A stretch of DNA of 64,000 nucleotides from Aplectana chamaeleonis. Taxonomy: Eukaryota; Nematoda; Chromadorea; Rhabditida; Cosmocercidae. Of this stretch, positions 1-11,215 are shown piece after piece; within the stretch, counting starts at the first letter, position 1; each line of letters opens with the position of its first letter. The notes below the pieces were generated by a model. It was not told the origin of the DNA. It made no database searches and was given only the letters and a program-made list of their open reading frames with translations. The DNA lies in NCBI GenBank assembly GCA_029168955.1, contig JAPDOI010000214.1, forward strand, positions 434,001-498,000, written 5' to 3'. A program made the translations under genes and the position numbers.

Positions 1-103
1 GAACGATTCCCCTTCTCTCAGCACGATTATCACGTGTCGCATGATGCAACTGCCGTAGTCCGCAATGGCGAACCGGAATTCGGCTCCGAGAACGATAGTA
101 CAT
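1..103 (+). mobile_element. Right half of a palindromic MITE (ACTGTCGTTC family), cut by window edge
   Basis: The sequence matches the right half of the complete element at about 31204-31375: both have CGATTATCA, TGATGCAAC, a GTCCGCAA block, and end in GGCTCCG followed by GAACGAYAGTA. The left half would lie before base 1. No coding capacity is visible. Confidence 0.6.
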
Positions 104-1447
104 TGGTTGCAAATGGCATTCATTCGTTCATTCAACGAATTTATTTAGAAATAAAGAAACATATATTGAAGTCCACCAAGAGTGTCTTATTTACTTATCA
201 ATAAGAAGCGATCGGCTGGGGATCAACTCAGACGTTCGCTGTTGTCTACAGGACGTCGATCCGCCTAGAACGAGTCACCGCTGGCGAACAGGCAGCTCTA
301 CGCGGGGTCGTCCCAGTGTGCTGTTGAGCAGGGGGCGACGGGCTGTTAAACAGCCCATCGACCGGCAATCCCGCCGAGTGCCTTAAATCGACGCAGACCG
401 AGTTGTTGTCTACAGGACGTCAATTCGGGATGTCTACGGCTGCGCAGGTCGATGGGCTGTTCTACAGAACATTCGCGGGAGGGGCGGTGGCCAAGTTCTC
501 ATTTTCGGTTATGTAAGATTTGCAATTCGTTTTATTTCTTTTGATGATGCTCTAGACTTCTATGGTAATTCTTCTCTTTTTTTTAATTATAAGAGATCTG
601 TGATTCGTTTTTTAATAACGTCTTCCCGTGGAAGGGGTGTTGGTGGAATGCCGAGAGATGCACCTCGCGGCGCTCCCCGTGATGGACAGGAAGGTTTCCG
701 TGGTTTACGGAGCATTCAACAATTGCCTTCGCAGGCAGATTTTGATTTTTTCCATCCCTTTATGTGTGTCATTTGCGTCATTTTTAGTTGTTTGTCAGGA
801 ATCTCTGATCACTCGGGGGTGTTCATTCACCCTGATTCCCATCCATGTTGTCAATACTCGAGGAAAGGTAAATGTAGCGAGATGAAAAAATTGTAGATTT
901 AAAAAAAATAGGCGTAGTTAGCCGATATCACCTTTTCTGGTTAACAAGGGAAGCCGTTTTAGCGTAGTCCGGGATCAGCAAAATGGAGTACCTTGCGAGC
1001 TTAAAAATTTGCCGCATTCAGTGCGTGTCGAATATGTATCCAACCCGAGTGACCACTCCCATTGAAAAAAGTGTATTGCAGGGACACGTGCTCCAAAAAG
1101 CAGCTCGTGCCGCAAATTTTTACCGTAGGAGCACGTGTTGCAAAATTTAATCGCAGGAGCACGTGCTGCAAGCTAGTCCAGCGTTATCGTAGCTCGGCCA
1201 GCTCGTCGAGCACTATCTGGGGCCGCGATTGGTTGGACGAGGTCTCCAGCGGCTGGGCAAGCAAAGCACCGCAAACTAGTGTAATTGAACCATCGAGGCT
1301 GCCGGCATCTGTGTCCCGCCTCAAGAGTTTTTCGCGTTCTTTCCATTTTTGGGAAATCCTTTTTTCATCGAGTTGACTGTGTATCATGCACGCATTGAAA
1401 GTTTTATTTGTCGGGGCACGTGCTGTAATCTGAAACACTGCTGCTAG

Positions 1448-1500
1448 GGAGCACAGTCAGAGACCGTGCTCCCTAGCAGCACGGTCTCTGACTGTGCTCC
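1448..1500. repeat. Perfect 23-bp inverted repeat with 7-nt loop
   Basis: The arms 1448-1470 (starts GGAGCACAGTCAG) and 1478-1500 (ends CTGACTGTGCTCC) are perfect reverse complements separated by CCCTAGC. The flanks contain related AGGAGCACGTG motifs (about 1073, 1131, 1155, 1412). It is pre-miRNA-like in geometry, but perfect pairing also fits the centre of a foldback repeat. Confidence 0.8.
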
Positions 1501-1864
1501 TAACCGCCTTGTCTTCGGGTTGAATGCATATTCGGCGCGCATTGAATACGGCGATAATCTGGGAGGATGTTCTTGCTACTAGTAGCGGAAAATGTGACTG
1601 ACTCCGATATAATCGTAGCCTGCCTAGACTCACTCTGGAAGAAGTTATGAGCGTTTTTATAGCTTCGCGGCAAGGTAGGGGTACCCACCATGGAGTTTTT
1701 GAGGTGTTTTTTTTTTATTTTTCTCCGGATACTGCGATAAACATATACTGCTGAACACGAATCTGGGGTTCGCTCGTCGGAATTTATAGGTTTACTGTAG
1801 GTTACGGTAGGTAACATGTTATTCAGGAGGCAGAACTTAATAGTTTGAAAACAGACAAATGGAC

Positions 1865-2600
1865 ATCGAATTCGTATTCAGCACCCCAAAAACCCCCACA
1901 TAGAAACTTTTAGACAAATTTGTGACATTGATCGAACTACCGTATACTATAGCTGTACAATTTCGAAAGAAATTTCGAACGACTGCAATTTGAAAAAAAT
2001 TCGTTCGACGAAATTTCGAACGAACGAAAATTGAAAAAAATTGTTCGGCGAAATTTTGAACGGAATTTGAAAAATTACGTTTGAAGAATTTTTGAACGAA
2101 CGAAAAAAATATCGAAATTTTTTTCAAAAATTTCGTTCGTGTACAACTATACCGTATACCCAACGTAATCTATCGTAAACTGTCAAAAATCCATAAACTG
2201 ACATCAGATTCGTGTTAAGCACTCTAAATAAACCCCAAAAGAACGATTTGAGCCACACCTTTGTCACATTCCAGAAATCCTCGAAAATCGATTTTGCCGT
2301 CAAATTTTTTTGCCGGTGGGAAGCTTTGAACAAATTTAGTCGAACTTAGGAAAAACCACAGGTAAACCTTAGATTCGTGATCAGCACCACAAATCACCCC
2401 CAGGTTGAATTTTAAAACAAACCTGGAAAAAAAAATTTCAAAGCTTCCTGTACCCTGTAATTGATATAATTGAACGCTGAACCGAAAATTCATACAAGTC
2501 AAGAACGCCATCAGTCTGCACATAGCTCGGAGAATGCGCTTTCACCCAAACTTTGCCTTGGGGGGCTGTTTCGGGCCCTGAGCACGATTATGAGGTCTGT
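1865..2600. repeat. Degenerate module array (GTGCTGAACACGAATCTG) with AT-rich GAAATTTCG repeats
   Basis: The module GTGCTGAWCACGAATCTG, seen here mostly as its reverse complement, occurs near 1865, 2210, 2370 and 2580, next to CCCC-AAA tracts. About 1955-2140 holds AT-rich repeats of GAACGAAATTTCG. The same module recurs at 51.6-52.25 kb, 44.35-44.75 kb, 39.19 kb and 10.74 kb. No coding frame is supported. Confidence 0.55.
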
Positions 2601-2860
2601 TTCCGGATTTTCATAAAATTAATGCGCTTTTTCGAGGGTACAATAGGTACAAAAATCAGAGAAAAAAACTGCTATCACGTTTTCCAGGGTAACTCTAGGC
2701 AGCTGCAAAGGGCATATTTGGACTCTACGTCCGAAACTGGCTCTAGAAAAGTACATTTCTTTCGGAATGGTCTGTATAACTTATAGTAGTTCATTTGGAA
2801 GCAGTAGAGTGTTGTCCGCATAAGGACATCATTACTAAAATAATGTAACGTCGGTATAGA

Positions 2861-2977
2861 TACTAATGAGATCTTGCGTTTACTCTCAAAGGTTGGCGCA
2901 AACTCGGTGTCATATGCTATTACGTAGGTGCACCGAGTTTGCGCCAACCTCCAAAGAGGAACGAAAAGTCTCATTAG
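2861..2977. mobile_element. Short palindromic MITE with 20-bp perfect stem
   Basis: Arms 2890-2909 (AGGTTGGCGCAAACTCGGTG) and 2931-2950 are perfect reverse complements around a 21-nt centre, within outer copies of TAATGAGA/TCTCATTA. A diverged relative with GCGCAAGC...GTTCGCGC and the same TATGTA-like centre lies at about 32418-32475. Confidence 0.65.
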
Positions 2978-3114
2978 GATCCACGCCAATGTTAGTTTTT
3001 CTCTAGAAAAATTGATTGAGAGGGTCCAATTTCTCTGTTCCGCTTAGATTAGAACTGAAGTAAGGAAAATCGGGCCTCATCATCAAGTTTCGAAAGAAGG
3101 CATAGCGCCGTTTG

Positions 3115-3771
3115 AAGGCAGCGTACACGCTCACAAACGTGGTCGAGATAACAGCATAAATAGGACCGCACGGCCCCTACCATGTCGTCAAATACGTTTG
3201 AAGCGCCAAAAACCATCCAGGATGACAATATTACTTGGCAACTTTTGATCAATCTTGCCTTCCACGCCAGTGTTTTCCCACCCATTCGAGTACGAGAATG
3301 AGAAAAGAATTTTGAGAAAACATGTGATAAGTTAGAGTGATAGCATTACCAAATGGGAATGCACGAGAGAAACAAGTTTATTCACCTGAAAATATCATGT
3401 ATGTTCACCTATGTAATCCTCCATTTCAAAAAGTCAGCCGAAGTAGAGCGGCATTCTCAAAAATGGACGAGAGTTAATCGGTATGCAGACATGTTACATT
3501 TAAGCAAGTCAAGCTATTTCTCTCGTGCGCTCCCATGAGATAGTGCTATCACTCTATCTTATCACATGTTTTCTCAAGTTTCATTTCTAATTCTCGTACT
3601 CTAACGGGTGGGAAATCCAGACGTGGAAGGCAAGATTGCTCAAACATTGTCACATATTGTCATCCTGGATGGTTTTTGGCGCTTCAAACGTCGTAGACGA
3701 CATGGTAGGAGCCGTGCGGTCCTATTTATGCTGTTATCTACACCATGTTTGTGAGTAAGTATGCTGCCCTT
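3115..3771. mobile_element. Foldback element (AAGGCAGCGT termini)
   Basis: Left arm 3115-3300 and right arm 3590-3771 are inverted copies (shared blocks: ATTGTCATCCTGGATGG, TTTTTGGCGCTTCAAACGT, GTGCGGTCCTATTTATGCTG) around a spacer of about 290 bp. The termini AAGGCAGCGT and TGCTGCCCTT resemble the AGGCAGTG family that is abundant from 33 to 57 kb. No coding frame. Confidence 0.65.
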
Positions 3772-4193
3772 AAGGAGTGACGTCAAAAAGCGGTTGATGC
3801 CTCATTCGGATGGTAATATCAGGTCTACAGGATGTTGATAGGATGTGAACGCGGAATAGGGGATGGAGACCCTCCTCCGATGGGATGTCTACAGCAAAAG
3901 CGTTCCCGCGGATAGGTTGTTTACGGCACCAAGGAGGGGGGCGACGGGCAGTTCTCGAGGGGCGATCGATGCCCCTTTTGGATGTCTACAGGGAGCATTG
4001 CGTGAGGTGACATCCCATTCGTGTCCTGTGGACAACAGCGAACGTCTGAGAATGTGCATGAATCCCATACCAGCACGCTCGATACCGATTGAGCGAGCGC
4101 GGTTGTGCTGCAACGAGTTTCATGTTCATTGATTTCCAATCGACCGCTTCTCATTGATAAGTAAATGAGACACCCTTGCTGGACTCAACTATA

Positions 4194-5396
4194 CATATAT
4201 ACGTATGTGAATGAGATTCTTTGTTGAAGGCATCGAACGCGCAGAAAACCGTATATTATTTTTTCATGTTTTTGTGTAGCTTGGCCTCTCTAGTGAACGA
4301 AAATATCGAAGGGTCCCATGAAAAACCATTATTTGTAAAGCAAAGACAATTGGAACAGATTGTAAATACGAATTTCAATTTCGCGCCAAAATCGTTTTTG
4401 AAGTTTTTCTGCTTCTGGAGGCCTCATCACTGTTATTTTCGACGTCTTTCTGCATGTGGAGTTTAAGCCGTAACTGTTTTTCACGTCGTTTGACGGTCGC
4501 AGCAGCATTTTATGAAAAAGTGCTAGATGACTGGTGAGAGCCGGTGGCGGCTTCTCATCTTTAACCCCTTCCAACCTCATAACCCCACGTTTTTGAAACG
4601 CCAAAGTTTACAATCGTGGTCTACCGGGCCCATTCATGGAATTGAGCCGGAAAATGGAAATTCGTTTTTAGCGCGAACGATGCCTTTAAAGTAAAAACAA
4701 GATGCATAACAATGGCAGAAGTAAGAAGAGGACAAAATATGAACCTTTTGCAGAGGAATTTTTTTACAAATCGAATGACCTCTTGTCTCAAGAGACCTGA
4801 GACCACCGCCCCTGAGCACAACAAAGAAAGACACAAGAAACTGAAAAACTCCGTCACATTAGATTACATCAATACCCTTTTGATTAGGGTGGACGCTCAC
4901 TACTCCCTTGTAGTGACCTGAGATCGTACTTGGACAGTCTACTTCGAAAGATCGAAAAGTTTCCGGATTCAGCGATTTCTGCAGGCAAATTGTTCCAAGT
5001 TCTAACAACCTTGAACGCAAAGGAATTCAATATGCTGTCTTTAGAGGTGAATTTCCGTTCAAGTTGGACTGAAGTAATGACTGAAGTAACAAGCCTCGGA
5101 CAACTTGTCCACCATGTCTCCGCAGCTCAATTTTTGAGGGGCCATAACTCCGTTCCCAAGGGTCTTTTTAGCATTCTAGAGGCATCATCGGAATCAGCGT
5201 CGTTTTCAAGATAGGTAGAAAAATAAAAAAACTATTCTGAGGTTGGACTGTGCCTTTAAATGCAGTGAACTTTAAGAATCTATTGTTCTTAACGCCTTTC
5301 GTTTGTAACGGCTTGTCCCCAAACCAAACGGATACATTCGGATGTACTACAGAAGGCCCTAGTTAGGACTCTTGCCTCGCACTGAACTACATAAGT
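4194..5396. other. Gene-free stretch with repeat fragments
   Basis: No gene is supported. TGCCTTTAA-type ends of the TTAA-flanked family are visible near 4680 and 5250, and the AACTTGTCCACCATG block at about 5100 recurs at 38.4, 40.3 and 42.3 kb. Confidence 0.5.
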
Positions 5397-5678
5397 TGCG
5401 TCCGAATGAGAATGGCGGCCCATGCGGCCGGCGTGTTTGGCAGGCGGCCGTCGCGTTCGCCGCTCTCGGACGAGCATGCGAAAAGTCCCCACCACCATCG
5501 ACTACGAGCGGGGCCGGCACCGGCTGGCAGCAAGCACTGCGCCGATCAATCAGATCTTCAGACGATGGGAGAGGGGACGGCGGTCGTTGAAATCTAACAC
5601 TCGTCCGAGGGCGGCATATGCGACGGCCACCTGCCAAGTTTGCCGACCGCGTGGGCCCCCATTCTCATTCGGGCACAC
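5397..5678. mobile_element. GC-rich inverted-repeat MITE, copy 1 (TIR TCCGAATGAGAATGG)
   Basis: Left end GCGTCCGAATGAGAATGGC and right end CATTCTCATTCGGGCACAC form terminal inverted repeats. The interior continues as an imperfect palindrome (GGCGGCCGTCGC / GCGACGGCCACC). It is closely similar to 22338-22609 and more distantly to 26703-26933. Open frames within it run on both strands and are shadows of GC richness. Confidence 0.75.
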
Positions 5679-6662
5679 TTTATATGGCGAATTATCGCGC
5701 TAATGCTGATGAAATGTCTCGATAATTCGGCACTATCCCAGACAAGGGGGGGCACTCAGAGGCCAGATTCATCATTGCATCAACTGTGGGTTTGTGGATT
5801 TGGGGTATGTTTCGCGCCAGCAATAGCGCGCGTGTGCACGGGCGGACGAGTTTGTCTTGGGCGTGGAGCCTGTGAAGCTCATGTATGAAGTCTACAAATT
5901 TTTTTGACTCTGTGTCGCTCGAATCTGGTAGCTCTAATCTGTTTTTGACGCTTCCGACGACGTGGGCGTTCTAGTGGAAGCCATACGACCCCAGTAACAT
6001 CATTATCTCAAAGTTTGCTGATTTCACTAAGATTCAGATGTTCTAAACGCGAGTCCAGGGACGTCGAGTGATATTGTAGGTAACAGAATTATTAAACTCA
6101 AACCGCAGATTTCATCCACCGTAACCCAATAGACATGATAAGAATGAAGGAACACCTCTGCATCCCATTTACAGCCGCGATAAAATGTGAGTTGGTGGAA
6201 GGATATCATGCTCCTCGGGCGGAATTCACTCCGACACTTGCGTAAAGTGGTTCTACATGACTGTTTGGTGAGTGTTGTCGAGAGCAACAGTTAGGAAGCG
6301 TTAATGCGCAGGAAATTGGGCAACAATTGAAGTAGGTAGAATTCAGAGCTTCACCCATAAGGGCCTAACGGGCTATCCTATGCAGCAGTAGGGGAAAGCT
6401 GCAAGTCTTCCAACTTGACGAGCACCTCGATGTGAAAGTCCTTAGTGTACCGCACGGTCATACAAAAGCTTATTTCTTAAAAACTGGAATGAACTCCTTC
6501 CACGGAGCACGACACCATTCCACGACCAGCGCTTCATCATGACGATAAGTGACTGGAGTTGTTTTCAATACTCTTATTATGTCCATTGGGTTACTGTGGA
6601 AAAAATCTGCGATTCTAATTTTATAATTGTGTTTGTAGGCATAGCTGGCCTGAAAAGAAGAC
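5679..6662. other. Gene-free stretch
   Basis: I see no supported gene, RNA or complete repeat here. Short open frames lack splice sites or recognisable products. Confidence 0.4.
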
Positions 6663-7137
6663 GATTATAAATTGCAAACGGCACAAAATTCTCACGGTAA
6701 ACAAAATTGATGATACCCATTGATTGATAAAGGGTAGCGTATGAAAAAAACGGGGAGCGGTGTGTTCTCAGTCAGTAAACTCCAAATACCGTACGGTACC
6801 GATCGCCACAGCGGCATGAAATGATGCTATCAGTTGCATTTATATATCAGACCAACCGACTCAAACTCTCAAATGAAATTTACGAAGTATTTAATGGCTC
6901 TGTGGCAATCGGGACCGCACGGTGTTTTTTGTCTAGTGTTTCATTCACGCACCGTCTTTCTCCAAAGGTGAGCGGCTGAAGCTTTAAACAGACTAGGGAG
7001 TAGGGCTTCTCTAGTCTGTTTAAAGCAGCCTCACGGGTTATAAAGATATCACGATATCAGGACCTAAACATGGGAAACTCTGGAAAGAAGATCTTCTACA
7101 CTTCCGTGAGAATTTTGTGCCGTTGGCAAATTATAAA
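6663..7137. mobile_element. Inverted-repeat element (TIR ATTATAAATTGC...), with a nested MITE
   Basis: Left TIR contains ATTATAAATTGCAAACGGC and CACAAAATTCTCACGG, and the right TIR (7103-7137) is its reverse complement. An internal 16-bp perfect stem (GCTTTAAACAGACTAG) pairs at about 6979-7026. A sister copy is at 35522-36002. This copy carries an extra segment at about 6767-6940 that the sister lacks. Confidence 0.75.
6767..6940. mobile_element. Nested palindromic MITE (CGGTACCGAT..GCCAC family)
   Basis: Contains CGTACGGTACCGATCGCCAC and its inverted counterpart GTGGCAATCGGGACCGCACG. It is a copy of the element at about 34970-35150. The sister of the host element at 35522-36002 reads GTGTGTTACATTCACAC across this point, which is the empty site. 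GTGTT occurs at both borders and may be the target duplication; the exact ends are uncertain by a few bases. Confidence 0.65.
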
Positions 7138-8265
7138 CTTTTCCGAAAAATTGTGCGACGGGTGCAAATCTAGTTGGGGGGGGACACAGGATTCAGTTGA
7201 AGCATGAATGATACCGCTTTCCGAAATCGACGAGTTTTCATGAAGTTTCCATGAAAACAATGACTGATTACGCTATCAGGGTTATGACCACAGCACGAAC
7301 TATCATTGCCATCAATGATTTCTTTCATTTTCTCGAGTGCCCCACCCCAACTGGTATTGCACCGTGCGACCATGAACAGACCAGCCATTTTTGCAAGGAG
7401 ACACCAACTTATGGATGCTGGAGTCGGCACGTTGAGTTGTACACCTTTCGGTACCAGCCATCGCGAAAGGTTTGTATATAAATGATCCATAAGTATGGGA
7501 TGAATCCGATCCGTTTGGCCCGGCGAGACAAGTCAACGACGAACTCACGCAGTGTGAGGAATTCTAAAAACATAGAAATAAAAATAATCGTCCTACTTGA
7601 AGTTGTGCTTATATACCAAGGTACTATCAGGAAAAGATAAAGAATCTGCATGCATCCGTGGAAATGCTATAGGCCCGTAGTAAACCCACCACTCAGGATC
7701 ATCTGAGTGGGTGATAAGGCGAAGCAGAAACGATTCAGACACGGCTTAGACGAGTCCGAATTTGTATCGAAAGATAGATTGCATCGAAGCGGTCTGTCTT
7801 ACAAAGCCATGATGATGAGGACTCGATAATACCTGTGATGATAACAACTACCGGCCATTATTCTCTACGTGGTCGCTCACAAATCGACCAACTCCATGCT
7901 CCGTTTCTCAATAATTGAAACGCTGTTTGTTTCGTGGAAGCTGATATTGATATTGATACATTGATAAGCCGATAACTCTGCTGAATTATTTGAGTTACTC
8001 CTTTGCTCCTTAAGAAAGAACTCCTAAACTGACTAGCTGTTTCTCTCCTCTTTGGCCAAGAAGTCAGTCAGATCTGACTGAATCTAGTCAATCAGATCTG
8101 ACTGGGTGGTTCAGCTTATCTTGTTTGTTGCTGACTTTCTCTACTTAGCCTAGGTCGCTATCCCACAACACTTGCGTCTGAAATAAGTGCGGCTCATCTG
8201 AATTCTTTTCAGAACATGGATTCAGTCAGGCTAAACTGAATTTCTCGCCGGCTTTACTACGGGCC
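7138..8265. other. Gene-free stretch
   Basis: No gene is supported. TCAGATCTGACT-type short inverted motifs occur around 8070-8105. Otherwise nothing recognisable. Confidence 0.4.
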
Positions 8266-8513
8266 ATAGTCTACAGCAATGGAAGTAAGACCTGTTGAGG
8301 TTGCGGACTCGTCCTAACATACGGTAGTTTGTTAGTGGTATCACTCATTTCTCCGAAACAGCTGTGATATATCGGTGAGTCTGTGTGTTCACCAATACGA
8401 CTACATCTGTGGAAGCAATGAAAACATGTGAAAATGCGAGAGTGGAAACAAAAGCTCACTGACCAATCCCAGTTATTTCGAAAAAAATGAGTGATAACGC
8501 AAGCAGACCACAG

Positions 8514-9273
8514 TATAGTGGAGTCCACCAAGAGTGTCTCATTTACTTATCAATGAGAAGCGGTCGATTGGAGATCAATGAGCATGAAACTCGTTGCAGC
8601 ACAACCGCTCTCGCTCAAAGGCTGTGGTCACGATGAAAAACGTTATAGAAAAAACTACAAAAATCAGTTCAGATCAAAAACAACTGAAAAACTATGAAGG
8701 TAGAGCGGTGAAAAACGGGCTAGAATTAGAGTTTCTAGGGCCGAAAGAAGCTGTTTCGTGCACACGTGCACAGCGATGACGAAAAAGATCGCCGTCTCAT
8801 GCCGTGCAGTCAAAAATCATCGACATTCACAGGACGAAATAAATGCAAATTTAACGAATAAAAATAGTTGAACAATGAAAGCATCACTTCAGTCAATGTT
8901 TTTGACTAGATGTGTACATAAATCCAAAGCTTCATTGATTGAAATTCAATTTCAAGCCAGCTGATGTTCTTGATATAAGAGGTCACCGATGCCGATGATG
9001 CGGAGTGGGCTCGTCCACCATCAAAAGACAAGAAAGTTCAGGCTTCAAATTTGGCCCAAAACAGTGGTTTTTTCGCGATTTTTTCTCATAGGTCCTACTA
9101 CTACTCGAGATCCAGAAAAGGGTTTAGAGAAAAATGACGACAAGCATATTTGATCGCGACCACTGCCTTCAATCGGTATCGAGCGTGCTGGTATGGGATT
9201 CATGCACATTGGTCCCTAGCCGACCGATTCTGATTGATAAGTAAATGAGACACTCTTGGTGGACTCCACTATA
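8514..9273. mobile_element. Middle layer: TA-type MITE split by a further insertion
   Basis: Starts TATAGTGGAGTCCACC and ends GGTGGACTCCACTATA, like the intact copies near 25-26 kb. The outer sequence across the site reads ACAG-TA-TGT. The paralogous outer copy (reverse complement of about 25380-25395) has ACAGTATGTTAG uninterrupted, which supports a TA target. Confidence 0.75.
8619..9168. mobile_element. Inner layer: TTAA-family element with TCAA target duplication
   Basis: Starts AGGCTGTGGTCACGATGAAA and ends ATCGCGACCACTGCCT. TCAA precedes it (8615-8618) and follows it (9169-9172), while intact MITEs read GCTCAATCGG. This defines the ends of the AGGCAGTG family to the base. No coding frame above about 60 codons. 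Confidence 0.8.
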
Positions 9274-9331
9274 TGTCAGGAAAAGTCCGCAACCTCACCA
9301 TTCCCTACTTCCATTGCTGTAGACTATACAT

Positions 9332-11113
9332 CATCAGTCTTCAGTCGAGTTTCTCGGAATTCAGGTAGAGATTTCGTGAGCGGATGCAATGAGGTAACTT
9401 GTTCCCTGCAGCGTTCTGAAACTATCCCCAAAGTTTGGAGCATCTAAAGTGTGTCTTTGTAGAGGCTCCACCTCCCTTGCACTCTCTCTCTCTGCCAAAT
9501 GTAGAGCCTACGAGGGAGAGGGTCAATGGTATACTTTTGCGGCACGCGGTCGCGTTGCGCTGCACAGCGACAGCGACAGTGGCAACGACAGACAATTGCA
9601 ATATGTCAGCCCTTCGCGACACGAACATGCGACAACTGTTCCTACGACGGCTAATTCCTTTAGAAATCTCTCTATGATATGAATGAGAGGCGCAGAGTTC
9701 TGCTCAAAGGTTCATCTCTTACCGTAGAGAAGTTATGAGCGAAAAACCGACAACTTCAGGCACAAAAAACGCCTTTTATAAACCGAAATCGGCTGGGAGA
9801 GCGAGAACGCATTTTTCAAACCTGGACAGCTATTCGATGAAGAATTTCATGATGATTACAAAAGCAACTTTTAACGAAAGGTTATTCCACAGGAGAATAA
9901 AGTTACCTATAAAGGGAAAACTGGCAGTTTGCGAGCCAAATTTAGTTCTGAGCTCTAGAGCGCGGTAGATCCTCAAAAAACTTTTCGTCCAAGAATTTCA
10001 CCGAAGTTTAAAAAATAACTTTTCCGCTCAATATCCTTCTTCGCAGATAAACTTGTTACTGGCGGAAAGCCTGTAATTTCTTGGTAGAGGTCAGGTTACC
10101 TCATGAGGTTTGAGGCACAAAAAAGACGAAAAGACCGAAAGCTTGAGTTGGTAAAAGTGTTCATTCTTCAAATCGGGGCGAGAAAACAACCTTCACCTCT
10201 CGGACCGCTGTCTCCACCTCAACGAAGCTGTAAGCCACATGGGGCGTAGGTACTCGCAGCTAACCCTCGCGGCGGCTGCGGAGGGTAACTCGCCCAAACG
10301 CACCCGCTACTCGTGTATTTACGACAGGAATTGAAATCTGCGGGTGTGCAAAACCCTCGTATGAAGTGCACACCTTCGCAGCTACAAAATAGAATCTGAT
10401 CTCACCTTGTGTTGCTTTGCAGCGTTGAGAAGAGAGCGAGGTGGACGAGTTGTCCGCCATCCCGACAAGGCAAGAAGCGAACAGCTCTCTCCTTTGAAAC
10501 ACAATAAAACCAATTTTCTTCAGACAGAGATCAAATGAGGCTCCTGTTCTCCTGAATGTGAGCTATTCCCAATTGTAAAGCCCAAATTTGTGGGAAATTA
10601 GGGACAGCATGCGGTGATTTGACGAGCTAGCTCCCACAGCCGCTGTGAGGGTTAGCTTTGATTGGGGGTAGGCCAATCTATTTTGGGGGTGCAGAGGTCA
10701 AGGAAAATTTTTGAGCGCAAAGTTCAACCACGGGGTAATTTGGAGCGTAGAACACGAATCTAAGGTCCGTTTGTTTTTTTCCAACATTATGACAGGTTAC
10801 GGTATCTTGATGGTATTAATCTTACAGGGCTCTCCACTTTTAGGTTCACAACGTTTTTCACTACTACTCGGGCAGCTAGATTGGGGCTTTCAAGCTTTCC
10901 CGGGAGGTAGTCGATCAGAAAAAAAATGGCTTTAGGGGCAGTTCTGACGACCAGGTCTGGTCATCCCTTGTGTGAGAACATGACAGCAGTTTTAAAATAG
11001 TTCTGAGCAAGCTCGAAGCTCGCTTTGGTCTACTTAGGATTCGCGATTCATATTTGATGAGTTTTGCACACAACATTTTGCAGAAAAACAACGTAACACT
11101 ATCAAAAATTGTA
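9332..11113. other. Gene-free stretch with repeat fragments
   Basis: About 9530-9640 (GCTGCACAGCGACAGCGACA) is similar to about 32700-32830. A GTGCTGAACACGAATCTG-type module is near 10745. A minus-strand open frame at 10260-10502 contains a donor-like CAAG/GTGAGA but lacks a good acceptor. Confidence 0.4.
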
Positions 11114-11119
11114 TTTATT
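11114..11119 (-). promoter_or_regulatory. Polyadenylation signal AATAAA
   Basis: AATAAA on the minus strand lies about 97 nt downstream of the TAG stop of the terminal exon at 11216-11623. This spacing is normal for a nematode 3' UTR and marks the likely end of the minus-strand gene. Confidence 0.6.
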
Positions 11120-11215
11120 CAAAGGCTATGCTTTTTGAGAATGTCAAATATAAGAGAGACTGCAAGAATGTTTGTATGCTATTAATTTTCTTCCCATTGT
11201 TTTCTAGAACCGATT

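Larger units (their letters stand above)
227..4048. mobile_element. 3.82-kb inverted-repeat insertion, TIR CTCAGACGTTCGCTGTTG
   Basis: The insertion starts CTCAGACGTTCGCTGTTGTC and ends with the near-perfect reverse complement (GACAACAGCGAACGTCTGAG), flanked on both sides by AA. Intact MITE copies read GATCAATGTGC at this point. GTCTACAGGA-type motifs recur near both ends (about 240-460 and 3820-4030). Inside are AT-rich repeats, hairpins and a foldback element. No open frame exceeds about 110 codons, and no transposase motif was recognised, so it is probably non-autonomous or composite. The AA target duplication, rather than TA, leaves the superfamily unclear. Confidence 0.65.
161..4193. mobile_element. 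Small TA-type MITE split by a 3.8-kb insertion
   Basis: Bases 161-226 are the left end (GTCCACCAAGAGTGTC, ACTTATCAATAAGAAGCG) and 4049-4193 the right end (ATTGATAAGTAAATGAGACA, ending in ACTATA) of the roughly 206-bp MITE that is intact at 25128-25333, 25499-25703 and 26001-26206. The two parts add up to about 210 bp, the length of an intact copy. The break falls inside GATCAATGTGC of the intact copies. Non-coding. Confidence 0.8.
8266..9331. mobile_element. Outer element of a three-layer transposon nest
   Basis: Left end TAGTCTACAGCAATGGAAG and GAGGTTGCGGACT have reverse complements at 9282-9331 (AGTCCGCAACCTCACC, CTTCCATTGCTGTAGACTA). The left part is paralogous to 25334-25498. The element is interrupted by a MITE at 8514-9273, which is itself interrupted at 8619-9168. 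Confidence 0.7.

Noticed and set aside
10260..10502. Minus-strand exon candidate with CAAG/GTGAGA donor
   Set aside because: The only acceptor (TTTCAAAG) is poor and the frame has no recognisable or repeated counterpart.
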